NCBI GenBank assembly: GCA_022316685.1
Contig: JAKJHU010000034.1
Coordinates: 1,240,001 to 1,304,000, forward strand
Source: Progne subis subis
Lineage: Eukaryota; Chordata; Aves; Passeriformes; Hirundinidae
DNA length: 64,000 nt
Direction: 5' to 3'
The notes under the pieces were generated by a model, which did not search any database, was not told the origin of the DNA, and saw only the letters and a program-made list of their open reading frames with translations. Of the stretch, positions 14,969 to 26,576 are shown piece after piece (within the stretch, counting starts at the first letter, position 1; each line of letters begins with the position of its first letter). Made by a program: the position numbers and the translations under genes.

Positions 14969-15016
14969 TTGAGGCAAATGACTGCAGGTAACTTGAGGCA
15001 AAGGATTGCAGGTAAC
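14969..15016 (+). repeat. 24-bp tandem duplication
   Basis: Two adjacent copies beginning ttgaggcaaa and ending tgcaggtaac differ at two positions. Each copy carries a donor-like caggtaac. Confidence 0.85.
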
Positions 15017-15446
15017 TTGAAACTGAAGGTCAGCTGGGTTTAAGTTATCACTATCTGTTGATAAGCTTAAGTAACTCCGATGGCTTGTCGCTGTAGTTTT
15101 CCAGGAACTGACCTGGTTTCTCCTTATCTCTCTACCTGTCATTGTTCTATAAAAAATTCTGATGAGAACTTCAGTAACTTAGTTCATGCAGAAGTAGCAA
15201 TTTGCTTGCCTAGAACACACTGAGGATCTCTCTCTGCTCCCCCTGTCCTTTCCAGGAGATGCTCTCCAGCCCTTTGGTCACAGCAGCCACTTTCAGGCAA
15301 AGCGGACAGCTCTTGTCAGCAGTTTGGCCATTGCAAACCTGGGTTCATCTGGCCTGAGTAGGTGTGCACTGCCACGATTTATGACTTTTGGGTCTTAATC
15401 CTTCTGTTTCAGTTCTTCTCTGTACTGACTAACTCATCTTTGTTTT

Positions 15447-15491
15447 AAAAAGAAAAAAGAAAAAAAAAGAAAAAAAAAAAAAAAAAAAAAA
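15447..15491. repeat. A-rich tract with G interruptions
   Basis: Near-pure A with three isolated G residues, then 21 uninterrupted A. Confidence 0.9.
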
Positions 15492-16414
15492 GTGGCCCAA
15501 AGGTAAACAGGTAAACATTTGGAAATTTAGCACTGTTATAAAACCAGTATCAGGTGTATTTAGAGTATTCCTGATTAAGTAAACTTAACCCAGGAAAAAG
15601 CCTCCTTTGGCAAATTGTTAGAAGCCTGTAAGACTCATACTGCTTGCTGGCATGTCTGGTTTCTCCTTCCAACTATCCTTGCCTTTTTCCCCAGTTGGTG
15701 TCTGTATTTACAGCATTTATTATTTCCAGAAAGGTTTCCCTAGTATTTTGCTTATGGTTGGATGATGATCTTACAGGATGGGGGTTTCTCCGTTGTAGAT
15801 GTCACGTCTTTCATTTCTTCACACAGAAGGTAAATTACCAAACAATTTTTTTTCCCCCCAGAATAAAGAATAACTATTTTTGCAGGTTACCATATTGCTA
15901 CCCGGCTGCTATAGCTCTGATGTGCTTCTCAGTGCTGGAACTTCATGCTTACAAAACATCAAGATTTAATTTCAGTTTAGCCAAGGGAAGGGCCTAGGAG
16001 CCATGGCTACTGCCCTGCCCATTGCAATTCTTCTCCTTTACTCATTCCAATGCAGTTTTTGCTACCAGAATGTCTATTTCCAAGTGGATATAGGTGAAAA
16101 ATATAGGCAATAATAGGAGTTTCATAGCTTTTTTTAATAAAGGAATTCTGAACTAAGCATGTGAAGCATTCATTCCTTGGCCATTCAGTGAAGGTGACCT
16201 AAGTGGCACATCTGTTTCCTACAGCTGTTTTTGGTGTCTTTGCTTCCATAGAGCAATCATCAGATCCCTGCTGGAAGCCCTAATCAACCATATATCTGTT
16301 GGAGAGAAATATTTGCAAAATACACAAAACTGCAGATACTGGGTTCTACAAATCATCAGCTTTAAATTTTATTCATTCTGATATTTCATCTCATTAAAAA
16401 AAATGGGAGTGATA

Positions 16415-16449
16415 TTTTTCTTTTTTTTTCTTTTTTTTTTTTTTTTTTT
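16415..16449. repeat. T-rich tract
   Basis: Runs of T broken by two single C residues, the last run being 19 T. Confidence 0.9.
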
Positions 16450-17283
16450 GTAACTTCTAACAAATTGAAAACTGTTTCCAGGTGACCTGGAAATATGCAA
16501 ATTATTTTAGCCCGAAGTTCATTTACTAGCAGATACCATTCTTCATTTTACTGTTGAGTGAGTAATCAATATCTACCTACATTCTCACGGGATTTTTTTT
16601 TTTCTATTCCCATTAGCAGGAACCTTGGGTGGTGGGGACTTTTTTCTCCTACTACTGTAATGACTGAAGATAAATTTAATTAAATGTGGTCCACAATCCA
16701 ATTTATACTTCCCTGTAGCAGGAAGAATCTTCTCTGTGACACTGAAGGATTTGTTTTTTCCCAGCTGCTGTTAGTGGAATTTGAGGCTCCATGTAATTGG
16801 GTTCAAAACCATCCTTTGAGGTAGGTGTTTTATTTTCTCACTTAGGCGTTACACCTTCTACCAAATCAGAGCAGTACATAGACAAATCTATTTGAAGCAT
16901 GGCAGAATTTATCCAATCTTGTTAGGTGACATATAAAAATACCTGATACTACTACTCGTATAATAGTTTAATCAACCAGCATGGTGATTTTCTAATTATC
17001 TATTTTGCATTTGTTAGTAATACCGCAGACAGAATAAGTAATTCTGACATGATAGGGGTTATTGTTTTGTTTAATTAGTAAAAACATGAATTTTCTGTTC
17101 AAAGTTTGGCATACAGAGTTTTGGGTTTTTTTCCGTTCCCAAAACGTGATGTCCTGTTTCTTAAATCCTCTATTGAGTCAAATTCAGTATTGTTTGTTAT
17201 GTGAAAATAAAATTTACTTTTGGGTAACATCATAGTCATTCTCAGAAGACCAGTAATCCCTCACTGGGGCTTTGGTTTTGCAG

Positions 17284-17468
17284 ACTTACGCCAAGTCTCT
17301 CCTAAAAAATTATGCAGATCAAGGTCCATCTGGTCTGACAGACATACTCCTCAGCCAGACTTGCACTCTTACAGTTAAATCTCTCCAAGAAGTATCAAGC
17401 ATGGTGATAGAATTTCATTCGAAGATTGGCTGGGTGGTAGATGCCATCCTTCACTCAGCACTGGGTGG
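17284..17468 (+). other. exon-like ORF in SRGAP1 intron 1
   Basis: An open segment of 185 nt is bounded by an acceptor (gctttggttttgcag) and a strong donor (gtgagt). The peptide starts TYAKSLLKNYADQGPSGLTD and ends WVVDAILHSALGG. I do not recognise it. Its length is not a multiple of three, so as a cassette in SRGAP1 it would shift the frame. It could belong to a noncoding or nested transcript, or be chance. Confidence 0.2.
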
Positions 17469-20400
17469 GTGAGTGAGGAGCTCTGATTCCCCACTGCTGC
17501 CTCACCAGTGCAGGGCTGTCCCTGGTCTGTGCTACTGGTGAGCAGGGACCTCATGGGCAGAGGCTAATGCTCTGCCCAGAAGTGAGCCAGCACCCAAAGC
17601 AGCTCTGCAAGCTCTGGCAGGTTGCCCAAGACAGTTTCTTTGCCCCACTTGGTTGGCTGGGCTATACAGGGCCTTAAGTAACTACAAGGAGATGCTCAGG
17701 TGAGTGATTAGCATGGGATATGTACATAAAGTTTTATAACTGGTGTTGGAGGCATCTCAGTGGCATAGCTGTTTATTTCACTGAAAAAGGGGAGCATCAT
17801 GGATCTGTTGCAGAAAAAAAAAAAGTACATATTTATTTTAGAAGGAAAACACAAACGTGCTCAATGTATTGGGGTGGGCGGTTGGAGTTAAGTGTATCAA
17901 AGCTAAATGAGCAATAGTGAAAATATTTTACTGTATGTTAGACAGGTTGGACTGAAAAGTGGTGTGGGTAAAATGCTGGCACACAGCACAGATTACTGTT
18001 TCCTTTTTGTGCTTAACTGCACTGTTACTTCACCTTGGGACTTTAAGAGCTGTCACTGAAAGTCATGGCTGGGTCAAATGCATGCTCTTATTTATAACAT
18101 GCAGCAGGGTGTGTGTCATCCTAAAAATGTTTTATTGACCTCCTAAAGATGTGCCATGCATGGAGAGTCATTTTCACAGGATGCAGAGAGTGAATTTTCT
18201 CTAGTTATTAATTTCTGAGTCTTATCAGTTACCAAGGTACAGGAGATGCCGTATCTGATTGATGTGCGGATTTCATGCTTTCTTGCTTATCCTGCTGCTC
18301 AGGAGTTCCTGGCCTGCACTTCTACAACCATAACTCTCGTCTTAAGAGCTATGTCACCTGCCAGAGGTTCAGAATAATTAATTTTTTTGTCAGAAAAAGG
18401 CACATTTCTCAACATCTCATTTCTAGAAGAAGCCTTCAGATGTTTTCACTTGTCAGCTCTTTACCCGACATGTTAAGAAGGAAGGAAGGATGTTATTGTG
18501 ACAAATAAGTAGAGCTTAACAAAACGAAATGTACTCACATCTGTATGATCAGGAGGTTTATGGTTCTCTGGAGGTAAAGGTTATGTGCCCGTATTGAAAC
18601 TGGAGTAATTTCAGAGTAGTGTTGGTGGATGAGTGATGCAGTGCCTGCTGCAGAGAGGACACTGTTCAGAGGCAGCTGCATCCTCAGCCTTGCAGCAGCT
18701 GAGGTAGGACTTCAACCTGACTTCACCCAGTTAACAGGTAAGGAAGCTAACTAAGAGTATTAGGTTTTCATTACTGTTCGGATTGTGACAAACTGGGTTT
18801 TCTTTCTGAAACCCCCTGGTTTGTGTGGATTTTTTGTCTCATAGAGTGCTAATGCCAGTCAGGCCTTCCAGACATTGTGCAAATGTCTGGAGACCCACGA
18901 ATCATTTTTTCTATTCTGTTGGCAGATACATCATTGGTGAGAAGATAAGAAAGATTTGGGCATACTGATTTCTTTTTAATTTTTTCATGTGCCCAAAATT
19001 TAAGACTGCAAGGAAGGGCTCATGGTATGTTTAACAATCATAAAAAAGGATGATTGAAGCCCTTAAGAAGATTCGGAATAAGTTTTCCCACAGATCTTGA
19101 CAGTTTCGATGCCCTAAATGGGTTTTCAGACACCTACTTTATGATCACCTGTCTGCTTGGCAGACAGTTGCACGGACTCTTTTTACCTCTCTCACTCTCA
19201 CTCTCTCTGTCTTTCTTTGCAGAGCTGATTTGCTCATCTAGAGGTGGGGCAGTGGGATTTTTGGAGAGTTGTCTGCACCCACAGCAGGAGATAAGGGCTG
19301 GTCGCTCTGGTGAAAAACCTTGAATCAGACTGTTGATGCAGAGGAGGCATCTTGCCCTTTGCTCCCTACTCTTCTGGTTGGCAGTGTTCTGAACTGAGCT
19401 TTTACTGTTGAGCAAAATAAAGTTCCTTCTCATCTGAGGGACAGATTTTTTTTGTCCTCAGTCCCAGCTCCTGTGACTCCAAGGACAGAGTATGCCAGGC
19501 TCAAGGCTTGGTAAGACATAGTGCCAGCACTTAGTTATGCGTGCAAAGGAGCAGTTGCCACAAAAGCAGTGGCACTCAAAATGTGAAACAGGCAGACTGC
19601 CTGCTTAAATTCATGGTCACTTGGCAGCAGCACTGTGGCAAAAGTGTCCTGCCAAGTCATGAGCTGGCATACTGCCCTCCATTTAGACTCGGACTGTAGG
19701 CAGCCAAGTGACCAGCAGCTGTGGCTGTGAATAGCAGGAGGGCAGTAGTCCAAGAACAACAAGAAGAAAAGCTTCTTCTTCTATATCTAGAGATTTTCTT
19801 GGTTCTTCCAGACATGTCTTCTCATTTCAAAAGAATCTGGAAGGTGGAAGGTGCCCTAATGCAGCTGCTCTTTTTGAATACTGTCCGCTGGGATTCCCCA
19901 GTTACAGAATTCTGCATAGGCACATGTTATTGCCCAGTCTGTGACTGCAGTAGACAGGAGTGTGTTTGCTTGAATATATAGAATGATATTTGTAGCTTCA
20001 AGGAGAGGATTCTTTGTTTCTCTGCTCCCTTTGTATGAGCAGGACAACTGAAGTGACCCGTAAACAATGGTCTGCATCCTGCAAATGGCTTCTACACCAG
20101 CTTTCCTGCTAATGGGTGCACAAGGATTGGTTTTCATCTTTAAGGATGCCAAAGTGCTTGAATGAACATGGTTTACAGTTTTTAAAGAGATTGATGGATG
20201 TCAACAGGAGCTTCAGATTGCTGACTCTTTGTACATGCCTTCGGAAAGCAGGCGTAATTCTCACTTCCCATCCATTTCTACGCTACAGCCTGAAGACGTG
20301 ATCTGTCACAGGCAACCTCAACCACATCCCCCAGAATTCCTAAATCAAACAGAAATTAATTCTCTGGAAATATCACAAAGTCAAACATTAAGTTTAATGC

Positions 20401-21638
20401 TGGAGTGTGCATGGCAGAGGTCACACTTTAAAGTGGCAGCAGTATAAAGCTGTATGCTCAATATGCTAAGTGAAATTGGTAGGGGTCAGGGTAGAACAAA
20501 GTCCACAAAAGCCCTGGCTATGGAAGCTCAAGGGCATTACTGTCTCACACTTCTAGTGTGCTGAACACAGGGAAGTGATTTCCCCTAGTCTGTCATAGAA
20601 GGTTAATGTTGTGGTACAGGCTCATGATCTATTTAAAGGCATTTCTGCAGCATCCTTCAAGATCTTTACTCCAGCATCTCATTAGCTGTCAGTCTGGTGG
20701 AAAATCCTGGCTTTTGAAGTGGATTTTCCTGCTTGTGGTCAAAGAAAATGGCAACAAGGACCTGGGAGAGAGAGTGAGCCAGACTCTCTGCTGACCACAG
20801 AGCTTCCCTCGCCATTTGTCATAGAAATACTTAAATAGCTTTCCGGCCAAGTCTCTGAGAAGTAAAAACTTTCCATCACTAGCATCTTTAGGCTGTGTAT
20901 CTCAGAGACAAGTATTGGCAGCTGGGTCTGAGCACCCACCATGAATAATCTTTATCTTCTTGTCTGTTGAGAGAAACAATAATGTCCCTGGAAAGTGTGG
21001 AAGCGCTGATGAAACATGGCATTAAGTACCAGATGTGCTAGGGGAACTCCAGGCCCCTCTCAGTGATTCCTGCTGCGGTTTCTCTGCTGGCAGCATCCTC
21101 AGTGGGCTGGAGATAAATGCTTTTCTGAAACAAAACCTAAAGTGCAGATGTTGGCCAGCTGCATACAGCTGGACCAAAGCTCTGCTCGTCTTGACAAAGA
21201 AGCCAAAACCAAGCCCTTACAAAGGCAATGGCTGGAATGAAACTGAAATGATCAGTCCCCTCATGCAGCACCCCAGCTTCTAGCAGCAGGGGTAGACATG
21301 AGCAATTCTTCCTGCTAAATAACTGGGGCACAATGAGAGGCATATAAGACTCAAGTGTCTTCAAGGAGGAGCTGCAAGATGATTAATGCTGCAATAGCTG
21401 CTTAAGTACAAATGCATGTTGGTCGCCAGATTATATCTAGGCTGAATTTAAGGTCTGAATCTTTTCCTGTGAAATATGATCTGGATATCATTGGCATGAC
21501 AATGAGGGATATGTGTGTTTATAGCTCACTGGGATAAAAAAAATTACTAAGTGTAATGGTTTAGAAATTCAAAGTCTAAGATATCATGTATTGGTTTTAG
21601 TGCATTTGATGAAACAGTTTTAAGTGTTTTAAAAGTAA

Positions 21639-21798
21639 TTTGTTTGTTTGTTTGGGAATGTTGTTTTTTGTTTGTTTGTTTGGGGTTTTTTGTGAGGTTT
21701 TTTGTTGGTTTTTTTGGGGGGAGGGTTTTTTGTTTCGTTTGGTTTTGGGGTTTTTTTGTTGTTTTGTTTTGGTTTTTTTGTGTTTTTTTTTTTTTTGT
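21639..21798. repeat. TG/T-rich low-complexity block (TTTG-like)
   Basis: About 160 nt made almost only of T and G, starting with (TTTG)n and ending in T14. Very few C or A residues occur. Translations on both strands are low-complexity. Confidence 0.92.
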
Positions 21799-24700
21799 GA
21801 GGGAGACATTTGGAGAAAATGGGAGGTAATGTGGCTATGTCTGGTTACCCAAAAGATAAAACGTAGAGACATGACTACGTCTTGTGAGAGCTTCTGTACT
21901 CTCAAGGAGTTCTGTTGAGTTACTTGTTTTTGTGATCTTTTGAAGGGTGAGGCCCTGAGGCTGTTGGTACAATTGTCCAGTAATACCACTGGATTAATAT
22001 GTCTGCATATTTTGTGTATTGGAATCGTGACTTAAATATAGCTCCTTGCCAGGCAGGGTGAGGCAGCAGGTGTGAGGCTTGCAGTGCAGCCCGGGGGGGT
22101 GGCTGGGGAGACATGTCCTGCTCTGTGGCATTTTCCAGAGCTTTCAGCAAACACCAAAGCCCAAGGGCTGCTCTGCAAGCACAAAAGTTAGTTCCACTTA
22201 AATGGGAGCTAAGCGTGACAGGCTGCAGCAGCTCTTGGAGTGGCTCAGGCAGGAAGTGTCTTGGGCAGGGGTGTTGATAGCACCATGAAGCATTCTTTAG
22301 AGTTGCTTTGCTCGAGAGTTGGTGAGAGAGTTTGTGGTGGTCTGAAAGGTCTCCACGGTCTGACAGGCTAGGCATAGCCTAGCAGGGTAGGATAGTGCAG
22401 CATGGCTGGAGCGCTGCAGTACTGCTGGGCAGGGGTCAGCATGGGCATTGCCGTGGGGAGCTCTGTAGCAGGGCAGCAGTGTTGGTCTCTCCATGGGTTA
22501 ATTTGGTTAATACCAAGTTGTGAGCTACTGAGGTCAGGAGGGGGTTTCCTCTGACTTTTTCGGGATATCTGATGGAGCCTGGTGCTTTGCTGGGTGGAAG
22601 TGAAGTACTTTGTTCCATGCTGGTGTGTAGCCAGCATTATGGTTGTGTCACATTGTAGTGTATCTCCACGGGTTCCTTCAGGAGGAGCACTGGCCTGTCA
22701 CTGGTTACATCCCCAGGTAGTACAGTGTATTGCTGCAGTGCTATATAAGTCACTATTTGTAATACTGTACTGTGTGCAAAGAGGTAACCTTGATGAGTTA
22801 TTTCTGATTACGATTTGGGTGATGTCAGTAGTTCAGCTTCGTCTGCTCTGACTTTGTGTTCAAAGCAAGTATAATCTTGACTCTTTACTTTTCATGGTGC
22901 ACAGATTTAACTACTTGTCAAGGAAATAAAGATTTGTTGAAAGGTTAGAGTTATGTCTTCAAAACTGGCATAAACAAAATCTAATTTTATAGTTAATGCA
23001 GTAATTCTAGTGCATGGTGTCTGTGAGGGCATAACAAATAATTTTTAACATGAAAATCTTTAGAAATAAAACTTTATTCAGTTTATTGATTTAATTGCGG
23101 TCACATTAACTGCTTCCTCACTTTGATTGTGTGTGCAAATCTTGGACAAAGTATTGAGGTGGATTTAATATTTTTTTTCCAGTTGATGTGATCTCAGTCT
23201 GTTCAAGCTGCAATATAAATGGACGGGATTCCTTTTGGGCCAGCCCTTGGCCAGAAAACCAGTGAGCATGACTCAAAGCTGCCAAGAGAAAAAAGGAGAA
23301 GGTGTTAACTCATCCAGGGTTTAAATGGGTCTTTTCCAGGCACAAAATAGCCTGGCAATTTGACATCAGTCACTCAGCAGAGCAGAATAGGACAATGTCA
23401 TAGTCCATTACAACTGGTACCAATTTGACTTTGAATTTAAATGTGCCAGCAAAACAGGAGTAAAGACAGGCACCCTCCTCTTACTTGCCGCACCTGTTCT
23501 CTGTATCTGTGGAGTTTTGAATACACTGATTCTGTTTCTTTGAATACAGTGCAGCAATTTTCCGTACCACTCTTTCTAGCCATAGGGAAATCACACATGT
23601 GAACTAGTTAAAGAAAATAGCATAGCCTTGGTGCATTTTTCTGTAGCAGTAGGTAGTGGGTATTCTATTATAGTTAGTAGTACCTGGACAATTGTGATTT
23701 TGTCATACATAGCTGCTCAGGCTGCTTGCCTGTTTTGCCAGTGCTTGTACTGAGGGTTTGTTGTTGTTTGGTTTTGTTGGTTTTTTTTTTAAGTCCACTG
23801 CTCTCATCAGAAAATGGAAATCACAACATTTTCTGATCCGATTTCTAATTCATTGCCATCTCCTCAGCCTGCCAATATGGCATTACACATGTTATTAGTA
23901 AAAGAATTGAAAAATGGAGGAGCAGAATGGGCATGAAAGACAGGAAGGAGAACTGCTGTTGAAGTCACTTCTGGACTGACTGTGGTTAGCTAGCGTGAGT
24001 GGGATGTACATCTCCCCTTTTTCTACTCCAGCAGGAGGCCACAACCTTTTGGATTCAACGTGTTCTTTCTCTTTACTGAGATTCAAATAACCAGAAATTA
24101 CAAATCTTCCTTCATAAAGCTGAAGCCCCCTGAACCCCTAATTTTACCAATCTTACTCAGAGCTTGTACATCTCCATCAGCTTTCAGAGATCATGCTTCA
24201 ATTTTGTTTTCTAAAATACAAGTTTGAAGGAAGCCACTATTGTCCACTGGAAATCCAGACAGCATCACAAAGCTAAGGTAGTTTCTCATATTTTATCTGT
24301 TCTCACTTGTTCATTTTTTCTTGTATTTTGATTCATATATTCCTCTTTCTAAAACCTTTATCATTCCTGTTGCTATGGTAAAAGCCTGCCAAAAAAAGAA
24401 GAATTATAGCAGCAAGATACACTGACCTACAAAATAATCAGAACATAGTTGCTCCATACAAAACACTGCTTTCAAAGTAACTGCTAGAAAATCTTGAGTG
24501 GGAAGGGGAGGTGGCCAAAGTATCGGGACCATGTACGTGAATCCGGATTTAGTGAAAACTCCAGCTTATGGACAAAATTGCTGCTTCTGACTAGTGAATC
24601 TGTACAACCAGTTTCCCATACACAGGAATTTTCCATGACTGCAATATTAACAGTAGTAGACATCCAAAAAAGTGGTCCTGGGTGTCTGTTTCTCATGTTA

Positions 24701-25722
24701 ACCTTCCAGCTCCGATGTGATTTTCTCCTCTGTGTACATGAATGTCATTGATACACTGTTTTATTACAGTGGCTCATCCTTGCTGGAGGCATGGTTTCTT
24801 TTCCAACAAACTGATTTGAAATGAAGTGAAAACCAAACCATGAATTCTTTGGTTCACCTCCCAGACTGTGAAAATGGATGGTCTCATTAATGATTAATAC
24901 AGCAGCTGGTAGCTCACAGGAGAGCTAGAAGAAAATCCTGCAGTGTCTCCCTCCTCCAGCAAATACATTGGCTTAACAGTCTTCTGTGCTCATACTACCT
25001 TATTTCAGTTTGCACATTTGAATCGCAGCAGGGTGGATCTCTGCCTTCATACCTGCTCTAAGATCAGTAAAGATGCATTAGATCCTAGTTGCATCAGATA
25101 ATTTTTTGCAATGTTATTACTACTTAGTGGCTTGCAGTTCCATGTGATGTTAGCATGACTTTTAGAATGCTCTTCTATTTCAAACTACGCTGTGGGCTTT
25201 GAAGACTTCTGGGATCTTTTTGCCAACAGCATGGTTATGTCATTAAGAATCAAGTAAAATTTTGCAACATTTTTGCATTTACATGGACATCACTTCTGGG
25301 TGCTTTCCTATTGATAAATCCTTGATGCAGCATTAAACTGTGTAAAAAATATTCACATATATTATTGTCAGAAAGCATTTACTCCTCATTTTACTCCTCA
25401 GTATTGGGGAGTACACTGTGCCTGGGCAGCTGACAAAAGTGTAATGAGCTCTAAAGAACCAGAGGGGTCTTTTTAGTCTAAATGTTCTCAGAATGTGTCT
25501 AACTGGTTGACACTCAGGAAATAAAAGTGATAAAAAATTACCAACCAAAATTAAAAAAAGAAAATATCAAAAACCCAAGAAATCTCTAATACAAAAAAAC
25601 CCTATTACATAGTAATTTTGCATATGGCAAAAGTGGTAGGAAATCTGGAGGTTTTTCCCTATTACTCTAGAAGAGAACTGTGAGCATATATTTCCTTCTA
25701 AACTGAGATTCTTCTAAACTGA

Positions 25723-25739
25723 TTTTTTTTTTTTTTTTT
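25723..25739. repeat. poly-T tract (T17)
   Basis: Uninterrupted run of 17 T, 640 nt upstream of exon 2. Confidence 0.88.
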
Positions 25740-26380
25740 AATACTAAAAAATATACTACAGTCTCTGGAACCTTGTGCAAATTCTCAAATAGTTTTTTCT
25801 AAGTATAGGTACATGTTTTCCTCTGTATATGCTGTAAAACATTGTTGAAGGCTGGATAGTACACCAGTTCCTATCCTGGCAGAGACAGGGCAGGTATGGA
25901 AACTCACTTGTGCACAGTTACAACGGATAATGCCTCCAGGGTTTATCACAAGGTTGTTTCTGTGGTGTACGTGATGACAGAACACCTGACAGTCAGCAGG
26001 CTGATGCTAGCCCAGAGGGTGCTTGCTTATCCAGCCATTCTTCTGGGCAGCACCACCTTCTGCAAGGAGATTCGCTCGGAGCTGCATGTTGTGCTAGTGC
26101 CAGAGGCCAGAAGGAGGATGAGAGAAGGTGGTGGAGGCTCACCTGAGCCCCTGCCGCAGCTGTTTGTGGGACAGACAGCAGGTGGGAGGATGCTGGGCAT
26201 TAAGCCTGTGGTGGCAGAAGTGAGAGCTGCCCCTGCCGTGTCCTACCACGGGACCTGAAGTCCAGCTCCGGCTGGTGTAGCTGTGAGGCTGAAGTACGCT
26301 GGAGTGTTTGTAATTTTGGTTGGTAACACTCAATTCATTTGCTTTCACTGACCTGAGTGGATATGTGTTTCTCTCATTAG

Positions 26381-26576
26381 AGATACGAGCTCAACTCGTT
26401 GAGCAACAGAAATGCCTGGAGCAGCAGACTGAAATGAGAGTGCAGCTTCTTCAGGATCTGCAGGATTTCTTCCGCAAGAAGTCGGAAATAGAGATGGAGT
26501 ATTCCCGAAATCTGGAAAAACTGGCAGAGAGATTCATGGCAAAAACAAGAAGTACAAAGGATCATCAGCAGTACAA
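26381..26576 (+). CDS. SRGAP1: SRGAP1 exon 2 (F-BAR, first long helix)
   Basis: The 196-nt exon follows acceptor ctctcattag and precedes donor gtaaga. It starts in phase 1 (AG completes a Glu codon begun in exon 1) and ends with AA of a Lys codon finished by exon 3. It encodes about residues 23-88 if exon 1 has the usual mammalian length. Visible motifs are IRAQLVEQQKCLEQQ and LLQDLQDFFRKK, then EYSRNLEKLAERF, which is the classic FCH signature at the N-terminus of F-BAR domains. The sequence is strongly helical and charged, as expected for the membrane-binding dimer. An in-frame ATG lies upstream at 26320 but sits in intron, so it is not the start. Compared with mammalian SRGAP1 from memory there are only conservative changes, such as KKSEIEMEY. 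Confidence 0.96.

Larger units (their letters stand above)
1..26380 (+). other. SRGAP1: SRGAP1 intron 1 (3' part), no supported gene
   Basis: Inferred to be intron because the first recognisable exon at 26381 begins in phase 1 behind a good acceptor and no start-codon exon is seen upstream. I found no CpG-rich promoter-like region and no peptide resembling the SRGAP1 N-terminus. The stretch holds homopolymer tracts, a TG/T-rich block at 21639-21798, a pyrimidine tract near 19184-19220, two hairpin-forming inverted repeats near 12.8 kb, a 24-bp tandem duplication at 14969-15016 and an exon-like ORF at 17284-17468. The other open frames (60-151 codons, on both strands) show no family resemblance and I treat them as chance. 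Confidence 0.8.

Noticed and set aside
21920..22375. 151-codon minus-strand ORF
   Set aside because: The longest open frame in the window, but the peptide is unrecognised and low in coding signal. Several overlapping frames are open here as well, which points to stop-poor GC-richer sequence.
25896..26258. 120-codon plus-strand ORF just upstream of exon 2, considered as an alternative first exon
   Set aside because: It is out of the SRGAP1 frame, has no donor joining to 26381, and lacks the expected Lys-rich N-terminal motif.
26320..26380. ATG upstream of exon 2 as a possible alternative start
   Set aside because: It gives an open frame into exon 2, but a proper acceptor at 26379-26380 and the SRGAP family exon structure show this is intron. 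No promoter-like sequence precedes it.
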